Made by a program: the position numbers and the translations under genes. DNA of 44,429 bases, taken from positions 1 to 44,429 of the forward strand of contig JANTGK010000007.1 in assembly GCA_024762935.1 (NCBI GenBank), read 5' to 3'. The notes under the pieces are model-generated. The model was not told where the DNA came from. It was given only the letters and a program-made list of their open reading frames with translations, and did not search any database. The DNA is from Candidatus Peregrinibacteria bacterium (lineage in GTDB: Bacteria > Patescibacteriota > Gracilibacteria > CAIRYL01 > GCA-016699755). This document shows positions 26,293 to 35,613 of the stretch, piece after piece (within the stretch, counting starts at the first letter, position 1; the number at the start of each line of letters is the position of its first letter).

Positions 26293-28206
26293 TTATACCA
26301 CCACTACAACAGGAAAAATCATCGGTTCACGTTGAATTCTCTTGTAGATCATTGATTGGAGTCCTCTGGTAACGGCACGTTTGAAATCTTTCATGGTTGC
26401 TTTTGGATTATCTTTTAAGACTTGTTCATATGATTTTTTGGCTTGATTACGTGCATCATGGAGAATTTCTTTGCTTTCACGCATGTATATGAATCCTTTT
26501 GTAATGATTTCTGGATCTCCAATGAGTCGATGACTTTTTTCCATGGTTTTGAGTATGACAATAATGGTTCCACCGTTTGCCATTACTTTTCGTTCCTCCA
26601 TCACTTTTGTTCCAATATCTCCTGTTCCAAGGCCATCAATCATAATGATATCTGATGGGACTTTACTCTTTGATCGACGCATATGATCACCAACGAGCTC
26701 TACAATATTCCCATTCTCTAGGAGTGGTACTTTATCGGGGTCATATCCGAGGTCAATTGCAATTTTTTTGTGGGCTTGTCTCATGAACATTTCGCCGTGA
26801 ATCGGAACAATACATTTTGCTTTTATGAGAGCATGCATCATGCGAATATCACCCGAATGACCGTGTCCAGAGGCATGAATATCCATTGTATCATTTGTGA
26901 TTACTTTTGCTCCGAGATTGATGAGATTATTAATAGTAGAATAGACACCCCTTTCATTTCCAGGAATAGGAGAGGAGCTAAAGACAACACTATCACCTTT
27001 TTGAATGGAAATTTGTGAATGTGTTCCGTGTCCTATTCGTGTAAGGGCACTCCGTGGCTCACCTTGCGAGCCCGTCGTAAGAATAAGGACTTGATTTGCC
27101 GGAAGCTCTGCCGCTGCTGGGCCAAATTTTCTAAGAGAACCTTTTGGAACCTTAAAAAATCCAAGTTTGGCAGAAATTTCAAGTGTATTCTGCATACTTC
27201 GACCAGAGATAAATACTTTCCGGTTATATTTGGTTGCGAAATGTACGATTTGTTCAATTCGGGAAACCAGTGATGAAAAACTCGCGAGGATAATTCTCCC
27301 CTTTGCTTCAGAAATGAGGGTATTGAGGTTTTCAGCAATGACTTTTTCTGAAGTACAATATCCCTTTTTTGGGGCATTGGTACTTTCGCAGAAAATAACA
27401 TCAACACCTTTTCTCCCAATTTCTGCCATTCGTCCAAGATCTGCTGGCTTACACCCAACGGGGGTGAAATCAAATTTAAAGTCACCTGTATGTACAAAAG
27501 TTCCGCCTGGTGTTTTTCCATATACTCCCATGCAATCGGGAATAGAGTGGTTTACACGGAAAAATTCAAGATCAAAACACCCGAGTTTGAAAGTATCCTT
27601 TTCTGGATCTACAACATGAATGGTTGTTTGTTTCATTACTCCATGTTCTTCGAGCCTCTTTTTTACAAGACCAGAGGTGAGTTTTGTCATCACTAGGGGC
27701 GGATACCCAAGCTTTGGCAGTACGTGTTGAAGGGCTCCAATATGGTCAAGATGTCCATGAGTAATAACAAGACCTCGAACACGGTGTTTGTTTTTTTCTA
27801 AGAATGATGTGTCAGGAATAACAAAGTCGACTCCCAGCATCTCATCATCTGGAAAGGCCATGCCAACGTCAACGACGATGATGTCGTTATTACATTCAAT
27901 AGCGAGACAGTTTTTTCCGACCTCATTCAGTCCTCCCAGAATATATGCCTTAAGGCTCCCTTTTCTCATAGGGGCATGATGTTTTTCTTTTGGTTTTGAT
28001 TTATTTTGAAATGATGGCTTTTGACCTTTTCGATGTGCAGCTTTATTATGCTGAACTTGTTGGTGTCCTTGATGAACAGGTTGCTCTTGCTGAGCTGGTT
28101 TGTTCTGATGTTGAGGGTGTTTTTTTTGAGCTGCTTGTTCCTGCTTTTTTTCAGGAGGAGTGGTTGAATCAGACTTTTTGCTGAAGAAATGAGTAATAGC
28201 ATTCAT
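26293..28206 (-). CDS. rnj: Ribonuclease J with basic low-complexity N-terminal extension
   Basis: The 637-residue metallo-beta-lactamase/beta-CASP ribonuclease is the main RNA maturation and decay enzyme in bacteria that use it. The zinc motif HGHLDH is at residues 150-155, followed by 'SIPDCMGVYGKTPGGTFVHTGDFKFD', the beta-CASP block 'ILASFSSLVSRIEQI' and 'TGSQGEPRSALTRI', and 'HASGHGHSGDIRMM'. The first 80 residues are an unusual Gln/His/Lys/Pro-rich tract absent from most RNase J, likely disordered and RNA-binding. The core begins at 'MRKGSLKAYILGGLNEVGKN'. Met80 could in principle be an alternative start. Confidence 0.95.
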   Translation of the reverse strand: MNAITHFFSKKSDSTTPPEKKQEQAAQKKHPQHQNKPAQQEQPVHQGHQQVQHNKAAHRKGQKPSFQNKSKPKEKHHAPMRKGSLKAYILGGLNEVGKNCLAIECNNDIIVVDVGMAFPDDEMLGVDFVIPDTSFLEKNKHRVRGLVITHGHLDHIGALQHVLPKLGYPPLVMTKLTSGLVKKRLEEHGVMKQTTIHVVDPEKDTFKLGCFDLEFFRVNHSIPDCMGVYGKTPGGTFVHTGDFKFDFTPVGCKPADLGRMAEIGRKGVDVIFCESTNAPKKGYCTSEKVIAENLNTLISEAKGRIILASFSSLVSRIEQIVHFATKYNRKVFISGRSMQNTLEISAKLGFFKVPKGSLRKFGPAAAELPANQVLILTTGSQGEPRSALTRIGHGTHSQISIQKGDSVVFSSSPIPGNERGVYSTINNLINLGAKVITNDTMDIHASGHGHSGDIRMMHALIKAKCIVPIHGEMFMRQAHKKIAIDLGYDPDKVPLLENGNIVELVGDHMRRSKSKVPSDIIMIDGLGTGDIGTKVMEERKVMANGGTIIVILKTMEKSHRLIGDPEIITKGFIYMRESKEILHDARNQAKKSYEQVLKDNPKATMKDFKRAVTRGLQSMIYKRIQREPMIFPVVVVV

Positions 28207-28502
28207 AGGTTTTTCAATATATAAAAAAAGTACACAATTTTCGTGTAAAAATCGAATATTCGGTGGGGTTCTTCTTATTCATCGGATATAATTAGGTATC
28301 ACTCGGAATTTGTGTGTCTCCATAATGCCGGAAATTTTTAAGGAAAGCAAGTTTTTTGGGAATCATTCTATTTATATGGCTTTAGAAAAACAAATTATTA
28401 TTTTGGAATTTGGAAATATTACATCTTTCTTCCATAAAACGATTGTTTTGGGGCATAATAATATTCCCTTTTTCGATTCTTCTCTCCTGTATACTTTTTC
28501 TT
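28207..28502 (+). other. Divergent non-coding region between rnj and tyrA-pheA
   Basis: No gene is convincing. On the plus strand TATACT (28490-28495) is followed seven bases later by the tyrA-pheA ATG, so that mRNA is probably leaderless. On the minus strand a TATATT box lies about nine bases before the rnj ATG. No good -35 boxes are seen for either. Confidence 0.45.
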
Positions 28503-30146
28503 ATGAAATCAGAAACAATTGGAATTATAGGTGGAAAAGGAAAGATCGGATCAGTATTCGCTGATTATTTTGCGAATAAAGGATTCCCTGTTCTTGTCTC
28601 TGATATTGGAACAAAACTCAAAAATAGTGATGTTGCAAAAATGAGTGACATACTTATTTTATCTGTTCCTATATCTAAAGTTTCTTCTGTGGCAGCAGAA
28701 GTAGGGCCACACATGAAGAAGGATGCACTCTTTGTAGATTTTACTTCTCTAAAAACGGAGCCGATTCACGCAATGAAAGATGCTTTTTCAGGTGAAATAC
28801 TTGGTATACACCCTATGTTTGGACCGACAAATCTGACAGCAGGTCAGACCGTAGTGTTTTGTCCAGGAAGAGGAAAAAAATGGAAAAAACGGATGAAAAA
28901 TATTTTTTCCGATTTTCAAATTGTAGAAATGACTGCGGAGGAACATGATCGTTGTATGGCCTTAGTACAGGGTTTGCAACATTTTATGGAAGCAACTTAT
29001 GGTGCGACTCTTGCTGCAATGAATATGCCAATCAAGACTCTCCTTGCGGTGGCAAGTCCAATCTATCGCTTACAAATGGGTGTTGTAGGACGGGTCCTTT
29101 CTCAAGATGAGAAAATGTATTCAAATATTGTCTTTGGGTCTCAATACTCTCGAAGTGCAATTCATACCTTTTTACAGGAAGCAGAGAAGTTGGCAGGAGG
29201 GGGTTTACAAGTATTTGAACAAGAATTTTGTCGTGGTCGAAAATATTTTGGGAAATTTTCTGCTCAGGCTCAGCGTGAAAGTGATGCCATCATTGACGCA
29301 ATGTCTGCTCGCTTTGCACATCATCATCAGAAAAAAGAGAAACATGCCAAAGTGGATATGGGGGTTCTTGGTCCACAACTCACATGGTCTGATCTTGCAG
29401 CAGAGCATTTCTTTCCTCACAAAAGCCGTGAGTGGTATCCGAACTTTTCCCTTATTTTTTCTGCTCTTGAAAAAGGGAAGATAAAAATGGGTTTTTGCCC
29501 GATTGAGAATAAAATTTCTGGAACTGTTTGCGAGGTGTGGGATGAATTATCTACAGGAAAATATTGGATTGAAAGTGTGCATGATTTTCCCATAAATCAT
29601 CTTCTCGCGGCTTCAAATAAGCAGAAGCCCCGTGTCATTTTTGGTCATGCAGCAGCAATAGCCCAGTGTCGAAAATCGTTACAAAAACATTATCCTCATG
29701 CTCGTCTTGTTCCTGTGGCGAGTAATTCTGAGGCTGTTTCCCGAGCAAAAAATGTTATTGATTCAGCCGCGATTTGCAGTCCTGAAGCTGCGAATGCTGC
29801 ACATTTTTCAATTATTCGAAAGGAAATTTCTGACCAAAAAGGGAACACCACTCGATTTGCGCGAGTCGTTAAGAGAACAAAAAAAGAGAAATACGAGGGG
29901 AAGCAAATGACCTCACTCTTTTTTGAATTGTTAAATGTTTCTGGCTCGTTATTTTCTGCACTCAAGATTTTTAGAGATGCAAAACTCAATATGAGTCGAC
30001 TCGAATCCAGACCTGTCGGAAAACAGCTTTCACAATATGCTTTTTTTGTTGATATCGATGGCACTTTTCCCCCTGAATGTGAAGAGCAGCTTGTAAAAGT
30101 GACCAAAAACTTACGAATATTGGGCCATTATTCCGTGGAGAAATAG
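28503..30146 (+). CDS. Bifunctional prephenate dehydrogenase-prephenate dehydratase (TyrA-PheA-ACT)
   Basis: The 547-residue fusion would carry both branches from prephenate to tyrosine and phenylalanine precursors. TyrA part (1-280): NAD motif 'GIIGGKGKIGS' and the catalytic-type His in 'GIHPMFGPTN' (103). PheA part (284-455): 'VLGPQLTWSDLAAEHFFP', 'FCPIENKISGTV' (331-342) and the catalytic TRF at 450-452. ACT domain (468-547): 'GSLFSALKIF' and ESRP (501-504), the phenylalanine-binding motif, suggesting feedback inhibition. The frame extends upstream to 28410, but that stretch is promoter DNA. The ATG at 28503 directly precedes the NAD fold. No chorismate mutase domain is present. I know of TyrA-AroQ-PheA fusions in some archaea, so this two-domain order is notable. 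Confidence 0.9.
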   Translation: MKSETIGIIGGKGKIGSVFADYFANKGFPVLVSDIGTKLKNSDVAKMSDILILSVPISKVSSVAAEVGPHMKKDALFVDFTSLKTEPIHAMKDAFSGEILGIHPMFGPTNLTAGQTVVFCPGRGKKWKKRMKNIFSDFQIVEMTAEEHDRCMALVQGLQHFMEATYGATLAAMNMPIKTLLAVASPIYRLQMGVVGRVLSQDEKMYSNIVFGSQYSRSAIHTFLQEAEKLAGGGLQVFEQEFCRGRKYFGKFSAQAQRESDAIIDAMSARFAHHHQKKEKHAKVDMGVLGPQLTWSDLAAEHFFPHKSREWYPNFSLIFSALEKGKIKMGFCPIENKISGTVCEVWDELSTGKYWIESVHDFPINHLLAASNKQKPRVIFGHAAAIAQCRKSLQKHYPHARLVPVASNSEAVSRAKNVIDSAAICSPEAANAAHFSIIRKEISDQKGNTTRFARVVKRTKKEKYEGKQMTSLFFELLNVSGSLFSALKIFRDAKLNMSRLESRPVGKQLSQYAFFVDIDGTFPPECEEQLVKVTKNLRILGHYSVEK

Positions 30147-30158
30147 TGTAACCATGCT

Positions 30159-31427
30159 TTACTTTTTTTCAATCCTCTTTATTCCTCCTGTAAAAGGCCA
30201 GAGTACCTCAGGGATATCAACGGTTCCATCCTCATTTTGAAAGTTTTCGAGAATAGCAATCAGTGGTCTGCTGGAGGTGGCAGTTCCATTAAGTGTGTGT
30301 GCGGTAACAATTTCACCATTTTCTTTTCGAACTCGAATTTTGAGTCGTCGTGCTTGATAATCGGTGCAATTACTTGTTGATGTCATTTCGCGATATTTAT
30401 TTTGACCAGGGAGCCATGCTTCGATGTCATATTTTTTAACTGCACTTGAGCCAAGGTCGCCAGCAGCAATGAGTACAACTCGATAGGGGATTCCGAGCAT
30501 TTGAAGGATTTTTTCTTCTGCCTCTCTCATGGTCTCGTGTATCTGTTTCGATTCGTCTGGAGAACATACAGCAACCATCTCAATCTTTTCAAATTGATGA
30601 ACACGTAAAATACCTTTCATATCTTTTCCATATGTTCCTGCTTCTCGTCGGAAGCACGGAGAGTATCCAGCAAATTTTCGAGGAAGAGTATTCTCTTCGA
30701 GTATTTCATCACCATGATATGCGGTAAGGGGGACCTCACTCGTTCCGATGAGATAGAGTTCATCTTCTCCTGGATTAACGGTATATATTTCATTCTTATC
30801 AGCAGGGAAGAATCCGGTTCCATACATAGCATTTTCACGGACCATAAAGGGGGGGATTGTCGGAGAGAATCCGAGTTTTTGAATTTCTAAAAATGCCCAA
30901 TTCATGAGTGCCATCTGCAGAACGGCAAGTTCTTCTTGGAGATAATAAAATCGTGCACCGCTTACTTTTGCACTTCGCTGAGTATCAAGTATTCCGAGGT
31001 CTTGTGCGAGTTCCCAGTGTTCTTTTGGTGAAAATGAGAAATTCGGTTTTTCACCCCACTGCTTGAGGACTTCAAAATCATCTTCACCACCATCTGGAAC
31101 ATCATCAAGTGGGGGGTTTGGAATACTTATCATCATATCTTCGTACTCTTGAGTAATGACTTGGAGCTCATGATCTTTTTCTTTAAGAGTTTCGGCTACT
31201 TTTTTCATTTCAGCGAGAAACTTCTCTTTTTCGGCGCCAGAGAGTGTTGGTATTTTTTTACTCGCTTGGTTTTGCATTGCCTTTATTTCATCACGTGCTG
31301 TGGAGATCTCTCTCTTTTTTTCATCTATTTGTAAAAGTTTCGGTATGGTGTTTTCTTCCACTCCTTTTCTTTGGAGCTGCTTTTGAAAAAAATCAGGATT
31401 TTTCCGAATATCCTTTATATTGAGCAT
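30159..31427 (-). CDS. serS: Seryl-tRNA synthetase
   Basis: The 422-residue class II synthetase has the N-terminal tRNA-binding coiled coil (about 30-110) and a catalytic core. Motifs: 'GTSEVPLTAYH', motif 2 'PCFRREAGTYGKDMKGILRVHQFEKIE', and motif 3 'HTLNGTATSSRPLIAILENFQNEDG'. Motif 3 reads TATSSRP where many SerRS have GLAVGRT, a mild variant that keeps the ATP-binding arginine. Tail-to-tail with tyrA-pheA. Its promoter is TTGTCT-17-TATTCT. Confidence 0.97.
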   Translation of the reverse strand: MLNIKDIRKNPDFFQKQLQRKGVEENTIPKLLQIDEKKREISTARDEIKAMQNQASKKIPTLSGAEKEKFLAEMKKVAETLKEKDHELQVITQEYEDMMISIPNPPLDDVPDGGEDDFEVLKQWGEKPNFSFSPKEHWELAQDLGILDTQRSAKVSGARFYYLQEELAVLQMALMNWAFLEIQKLGFSPTIPPFMVRENAMYGTGFFPADKNEIYTVNPGEDELYLIGTSEVPLTAYHGDEILEENTLPRKFAGYSPCFRREAGTYGKDMKGILRVHQFEKIEMVAVCSPDESKQIHETMREAEEKILQMLGIPYRVVLIAAGDLGSSAVKKYDIEAWLPGQNKYREMTSTSNCTDYQARRLKIRVRKENGEIVTAHTLNGTATSSRPLIAILENFQNEDGTVDIPEVLWPFTGGIKRIEKK

Positions 31428-31453
31428 CTTTTTCTAAAAAATAGTACTCTCAA

Positions 31454-31482
31454 AGAATACTGGCTGCTTTTCTAAAAGACAA
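31454..31482 (-). promoter_or_regulatory. serS promoter
   Basis: On the minus strand TTGTCT (31482-31477), 17 bases, TATTCT (31459-31454), 26 bases before the ATG. Confidence 0.55.
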
Positions 31483-31517
31483 CTATATCGTAACAGCAAA
31501 AAAGATGAAAAAAAGAT

Positions 31518-31563
31518 TTGACATCAAGAGAGCATGTTTGGCAAAATGCTTTGGCCTTTTTTT
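31518..31563 (+). promoter_or_regulatory. L16 operon promoter with T-tract initiation region
   Basis: TTGACA (31518-31523), 18-base spacer, CAAAAT (31542-31547), four bases, TGGC (31552-31555), one base and seven T (31557-31563). The expected start of transcription is about the GC of TGGC, so the RNA would begin just before the U run. The same layout precedes L24 and the V-ATPase operon. Confidence 0.7.
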
Positions 31564-31585
31564 ATAGGCACATTTTGTACTGACG

Positions 31586-32005
31586 ATGCTCACTCCAAAG
31601 AAATTAAAATATCGAAAAGTTCATCGGGGGCGTGGAACGCTCCGTGGGATTGCTCAAAATGGGCATGAGATTGCTTTTGGAAGCTATGGTCTCAAAGCTA
31701 TTTCTCGAGGTGAACTTACCAGTCGTCAGATAGAAGCAGCACGTCGTGCTATTAATAGATATGTCAATCGTGCTGGAAAGGTTTGGATTCGTATTTTCCC
31801 CCATAAGCCAGTGACTCAAAAAGCTGCTGAGGTTCCAATGGGATCAGGAAAAGGAACAGTTGAGTATTATGTCTTTCCAACCCTCCCCGGAAAAATCCTT
31901 TTTGAAATGGAAGGAGTTCCTGAGGAGATTGCTCGAGAAGCCTTTCGTCTTGCATCTCATAAGCTTCCTGTAAAGACGAAATTTGTCATCAAAGAATTTT
32001 CATGA
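31586..32005 (+). CDS. rplP: 50S ribosomal protein L16
   Basis: The 139-residue protein is a normal-length uL16. Signatures are '[21 protein letters not shown]', '[37 protein letters not shown]' and '[27 protein letters not shown]'. It binds 23S rRNA near the A site and peptidyl-transferase centre. It is the first gene after a promoter: the upstream S10-operon genes (such as S3 and L22) are not next to it, so this cluster was split before L16. The stop overlaps the L29 start (ATGA). Confidence 0.98.
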   Translation: MLTPKKLKYRKVHRGRGTLRGIAQNGHEIAFGSYGLKAISRGELTSRQIEAARRAINRYVNRAGKVWIRIFPHKPVTQKAAEVPMGSGKGTVEYYVFPTLPGKILFEMEGVPEEIAREAFRLASHKLPVKTKFVIKEFS

Positions 32006-32211
32006 AAACATTTGAAGAAATTTTGGCACTCACTGATGTAGAAATTCAGTTTGAAATTGAAAAAGCAGAGCGAGAGCTTGTCGGCATACGAATGGCGATT
32101 GCTGCTGACCAAGAGAAGGATTCTTCAAAGCGTCGAAAGCATCGTACATATATCGCACAGCTTAAAACTGCACGAAGACAACGAGAACTTGGTTTTGCCC
32201 AAAAAAAATGA
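32002..32211 (+). CDS. rpmC: 50S ribosomal protein L29
   Basis: A 69-residue, two-helix protein that fits uL29 by size, position between L16 and S17, and the C-terminal '[19 protein letters not shown]', a variant of the usual RxxIAxxxTxxREREL block. It sits at the peptide exit tunnel. ATGA overlaps at both ends. Confidence 0.92.
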   Translation: MKTFEEILALTDVEIQFEIEKAERELVGIRMAIAADQEKDSSKRRKHRTYIAQLKTARRQRELGFAQKK

Positions 32212-32456
32212 GAATGAAAAAAGGTACCATCGTAAGTAAATCTGGTGATAAATCAGTTGTTGTCGAAGTACATCGATATGAGGTTCATCCAAAGTATAAG
32301 AAAAAGTATAGAATTTCTAAGAAATTTCATGCACACGACGAAGAGAATACTTCAGGTGTCGGTGATGCTGTATTTATCGTAGAATCAAAGCCCGTTTCAA
32401 AGTTGAAACGATGGCGAATCGTTCCAGAGAGCGAACTTTCATCCCTTCAAAAATAA
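32208..32456 (+). CDS. rpsQ: 30S ribosomal protein S17
   Basis: An 82-residue OB-fold protein with '[44 protein letters not shown]' and '[21 protein letters not shown]', typical of uS17, a primary 16S rRNA binder. The start is coupled to L29 (ATGA), and the stop overlaps the L14 start (TAATG). Confidence 0.96.
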   Translation: MRMKKGTIVSKSGDKSVVVEVHRYEVHPKYKKKYRISKKFHAHDEENTSGVGDAVFIVESKPVSKLKRWRIVPESELSSLQK

Positions 32457-32824
32457 TGATTCAGACACAATCAATCTTGGCTGTAGCCGACAATACTGGT
32501 GCAAAAGAAGTTATGTGCATTAAGGTGCTCGGTGGAAGTAAAAGGCGATATGCCCGAATTGGCGATACTATTGTTGTGACGGTTAAAAGAGCAACTCCAA
32601 AAGGAATTGTAAAAAAGAAATCTGTTCAAAAGGCAGTTGTTGTTCGCCAAAAACGTGATGTGAGAAGACGAGATGGTTCGATTATTCGGTTTGACGAAAA
32701 TGCAGTTGTTATTATTGGTGCTGACGGTCAACCACGTGGAACTCGAGTTTTTGGACCTGTAGCACGTGAACTTCGTGCTCATGGATTTCAAAAAATAGTA
32801 TCACAGGCTCCAGACGTTCTTTAG
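32456..32824 (+). CDS. rplN: 50S ribosomal protein L14
   Basis: The 122-residue uL14 begins [33 protein letters not shown] and ends with '[28 protein letters not shown]'. The frame opens earlier at 32411, but the ATG at 32456 gives the normal N-terminus and overlaps the S17 stop. In most bacteria L24 follows directly. Here a 1.3-kb antisense insertion comes first. Confidence 0.98.
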   Translation: MIQTQSILAVADNTGAKEVMCIKVLGGSKRRYARIGDTIVVTVKRATPKGIVKKKSVQKAVVVRQKRDVRRRDGSIIRFDENAVVIIGADGQPRGTRVFGPVARELRAHGFQKIVSQAPDVL

Positions 32825-32911
32825 GATATTTATTGTACTGACGAGAGAATCCTTTTTTGGATTTTTTTGGTGTTTTACATATAATTTGTAGAAAATAGTG
32901 AGACGATTCTC

Positions 32912-33785
32912 TTAAAACGCTCCGATATTTCCCCCTGTGCTGGCTGCTCCTTTTGCTGGTGAGCCTTCTTTGAGAGTCAAATCGCCATTTGTCGGATCGG
33001 TAAACATCGGGTCACCGACAATGGTATTGACCCCATTAAATGGTTTCATAGGACTTTCCCACTTCGTTGCACCATTCTGAGGACCAGATATGAGATTGTT
33101 TCGAACGGAGATGTTTCTTTCTTGTATGCCTGCTTCTGATCCATATTGATCGGTTGCATACCCGAGTTGAAAATCTCCACTTTCGCTTATAATATTATCG
33201 TAAATATCTATATTTTTCATATTTGCACTATAGAGAGAGACCTCTCCACCAATCCATCTGCTGTCATTTCCATGCCCATTGTTATAGAGAGTATTGTTGT
33301 ATACTTTTATATCTGCTCGTAGACCATTATCCCCAAAACGTGAGAAATATATACCATTTAACGTCTAGTGAGTATATCTGAGGTATAATTTTTATTCTTC
33401 ACTTGTTCTACTGGAAGGATTTGAGAGCCTTCTCCTCTTCCTTGAATCCATGTTGTTGATCCTTCCATATTTTCTCCTTTAAGTGGTACCAAATCCCAGG
33501 TCTGACCATCTGTTGTGATATATGCTTGGTTCCACAAATAGAAAGTCTTTGAATTATTGCCAACGGTTATATGAAGACTGTCTTCTTGGCAATCGGCTTG
33601 AAGAATATTTCAATGGTATTGAGGAAAATATTCCACGGATAACTGAAACCTGCTGGAACACGAGAGGTATCTTTCTCTGTGATAGTGTGACAATTGTTTT
33701 GTGCTTTTACCTCAAAATGAGGAATTCCTATGGAAGCTATTGTAATAATGATAAAAATATTTAGTACCACCTATGTACTTTTCAT
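32912..33785 (-). pseudogene. Decayed secreted beta-helix protein gene inserted in the ribosomal operon
   Basis: Read on the minus strand, an ATG at 33785 opens MKST, then an in-frame TAG, then 'VVLNIFIIITIASIG...VKAQNN', a clear signal peptide. The frame continues to about 33605 and needs a shift to go on as 'DSLHITVGNNSKTFYLWNQAYITTDGQTW' down to about 33365. It then ends, and a third frame (33366-32912) gives the C-terminal part 'NNTLYNNGHGND...NISVRNNLISG...GDPMFTDPTNGDLTLKEGSPAKGA', typical of right-handed parallel beta-helix (pectate-lyase-like) proteins. A nonsense codon, a frameshift and a probable internal deletion show that the gene is dead. It lies between L14 and L24, opposite to them. 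Confidence 0.8.
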
Positions 33786-34061
33786 AGAATTTTTTATTTC
33801 TTCGTATTTTACCAAATTTTTTGGGAAAAGCATATTCATAATCATGTATTTTGCAGAGAAAAATAAACAAGAAAAAGAGAGAAGTTTTAGTATTGATACT
33901 TTTTATAATGGTATTTGTGCGGTTTGAGAAGGGTCTTCTGAGAATCGAAGAAATGGACCATTTTACACATGAAAACCATCTTCAAACAGTATTCTTTTTC
34001 TGTTCATAAAATGTCTATGAGGAAGATTCTCTCAGAGATAAATTTTTTTTCAGAAAAACAT
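33786..34061 (+). other. Non-coding spacer before L24
   Basis: AT-rich sequence between the dead gene and the L24 promoter. No credible gene on either strand. The pseudogene's own promoter would have been here, but I cannot define it. Confidence 0.5.
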
Positions 34062-34106
34062 TTGACACCTCGCATAGATATACGGCAGAATGCCCTGGCG
34101 TTTTTT
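34062..34106 (+). promoter_or_regulatory. L24 operon promoter with T-tract initiation region
   Basis: TTGACA (34062-34067), 18 bases, CAGAAT (34086-34091), four bases, TGGC (34096-34099), one base, six T (34101-34106), then the L24 ATG at 34112. The leader would be about 14 bases. Same layout as the L16 and V-ATPase promoters. Confidence 0.7.
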
Positions 34107-34111
34107 CTCGC

Positions 34112-34438
34112 ATGAAGATTAAAAAAGGAGACAATGTTGTTGTAATCACTGGCAAAGATAAAGGAAAAAAAGGAAGTGTCATTCGGGCAATTCCTACAAA
34201 GAACCGTATTGTCGTTGAAAAGGTGAACCTTGTCACAAAACATCAGAAGGCGAGAGGTAAAGCACCTGGTGGAAGAATACAGTTTGAAGCTCCTATTGAT
34301 TCTTCAAATGTAAAAATTATATGTCCAGACTCAAAGAAAAGTACACGTGTTGGATATCAGGTAGGGAAGGACGGAACAAAATACCGTATTTCTAAAGTCT
34401 CTGGTGCAAATATTGAGAAATCGTTTGTAAAATCATAA
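34112..34438 (+). CDS. rplX: 50S ribosomal protein L24
   Basis: The 108-residue uL24 has the KOW motif 'KKGDNVVVITGKDKGKKGSVIRAIPTKNRIVVEKVNLVTKH' followed by 'GGRIQFEAPIDSSNVKIICPDSKKSTRVGY'. It is an early assembly protein of the 50S subunit. It is the first gene after the insertion and has its own promoter. The stop overlaps the L5 ATG by one base. Confidence 0.98.
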   Translation: MKIKKGDNVVVITGKDKGKKGSVIRAIPTKNRIVVEKVNLVTKHQKARGKAPGGRIQFEAPIDSSNVKIICPDSKKSTRVGYQVGKDGTKYRISKVSGANIEKSFVKS

Positions 34439-34983
34439 TGTCTTTTAAAACCGAGTATCGGCAAAATATTATTCCTAAGCTTCAAAAAGATTTAGGAATT
34501 AAAAATATTCACGCTCTTCCAAAGCTTGAAAAAATTACTGTAAATGTTGGAATCGGCACATATATGAAAGGGGTGAAGCTCCCAACATCTGTTGTGGAAG
34601 GTATTGCACAAATTACAGGTCAGAAACCAGTTATAAAAAATTCTAGAAAATCAATCTCAAACTTTAAGCTTCGAGAAGGAATGCCGGTAGGGGTATCAGT
34701 CACTCTTCGTCGAGATCGTATGTATGATTTCTTCGAGAGACTCGTTACCATAGTTTTTCCTCGTATTCGAGACTTTCGAGGTTTTTCACGAAGGGCATTT
34801 GATGGGAGGGGGAATTATTCTTTAGGAATTCGGGATCATCTTATTTTCCCAGAGATTCCTACAGATGAAGTCATTAAACCATTTGGTGTACAGGTAACGA
34901 TAACAACCAGTGGGAATGATGATGCACAATCTCTGCAACTTCTCAAAGAATTTGGATTTCCTTTTCAAAAAGCAAATGGCTAA
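34438..34983 (+). CDS. rplE: 50S ribosomal protein L5
   Basis: The 181-residue uL5 contains '[16 protein letters not shown]', '[33 protein letters not shown]' and '[34 protein letters not shown]'. It contacts 5S rRNA and the P-site tRNA. Normal length. Overlaps the S14 gene by five bases. Confidence 0.98.
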   Translation: MSFKTEYRQNIIPKLQKDLGIKNIHALPKLEKITVNVGIGTYMKGVKLPTSVVEGIAQITGQKPVIKNSRKSISNFKLREGMPVGVSVTLRRDRMYDFFERLVTIVFPRIRDFRGFSRRAFDGRGNYSLGIRDHLIFPEIPTDEVIKPFGVQVTITTSGNDDAQSLQLLKEFGFPFQKANG

Positions 34984-35200
34984 GAAATCTATGGTAGTAA
35001 AGGCCCAGCGAAAACGCGACCGTGTTTCAAACGCTATTGCAGCGGGTGTGAAGCCTAAAAAAGCTTCTCAAGCATACAATTGTTGTTTGAAGTGTGGAAG
35101 AACAAGAGGGTATTTTCGTATCTTTGGACTTTGTCGGATTTGTCTTCGGGAGATGCTTCGCAAAGGAGAAGTTCCTGGTGTTAAAAAATCCAGTTGGTAA
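34979..35200 (+). CDS. rpsN: 30S ribosomal protein S14 (zinc type)
   Basis: A 73-residue uS14 with the zinc ribbon [20 protein letters not shown] (two CxxC pairs), so it is the zinc-binding form. At the ATG 34979 it starts [19 protein letters not shown]. This is about 12 residues longer than the classical 61-residue zinc form. The frame is open further upstream, but that lies within L5. Confidence 0.96.
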   Translation, partial: AKKSMVVKAQRKRDRVSNAIAAGVKPKKASQAYNCCLKCGRTRGYFRIFGLCRICLREMLRKGEVPGVKKSSW

Positions 35201-35217
35201 TATCGTTTTAATTGATT

Positions 35218-35601
35218 ATGAACACTGATCCTATCGCCGACTTTCTGACTCGTATTCGTAATGCCGTTCGTGCTGGACGATCGACGTTAACTGCTCCACA
35301 TTCTCAGATGAAAGAATCTATTGCTCACATACTTGAGGAGCAAAATATTATAGAAAAATCAAGAGTCGATCGGTCTGAACAATTTCCAAAAATTGTTGTT
35401 ACCCTTAAGAAAGACAAGCCTCAGCTTACTCTTACTCGAATCAGTAAACCTGGTCTTCGTGTATTCCAGAAAGCTTCTGAGATACGACCGGTAAGAAATG
35501 GGTTTGGAATTTCTATCATTAGCACTAGTAAAGGGCTTATGACAGGAGATGCAGCAAAATCAGAAGGAGTTGGAGGTGAAGTACTCTGTGAGATATATTA
35601 A
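35218..35601 (+). CDS. rpsH: 30S ribosomal protein S8
   Basis: The 127-residue uS8 begins MNTDPIADFLTRIRNAVRAGRST and ends with 'GFGISIISTSKGLMTGDAAKSEGVGGEVLCEIY', the standard C-terminal 16S-binding region. The frame has a TTG two codons upstream (35212), but the ATG at 35218 matches the family. In many bacteria it represses the spc operon by binding its mRNA; I saw no obvious site. Confidence 0.98.
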   Translation: MNTDPIADFLTRIRNAVRAGRSTLTAPHSQMKESIAHILEEQNIIEKSRVDRSEQFPKIVVTLKKDKPQLTLTRISKPGLRVFQKASEIRPVRNGFGISIISTSKGLMTGDAAKSEGVGGEVLCEIY

Positions 35602-35613
35602 TTTCCCCATAAA

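Noticed and set aside
33522-33764. Plus-strand open frame of 80 codons in the spc insertion
   Set aside because: It is opposite the readable remains of the secreted beta-helix gene and has no recognisable features.
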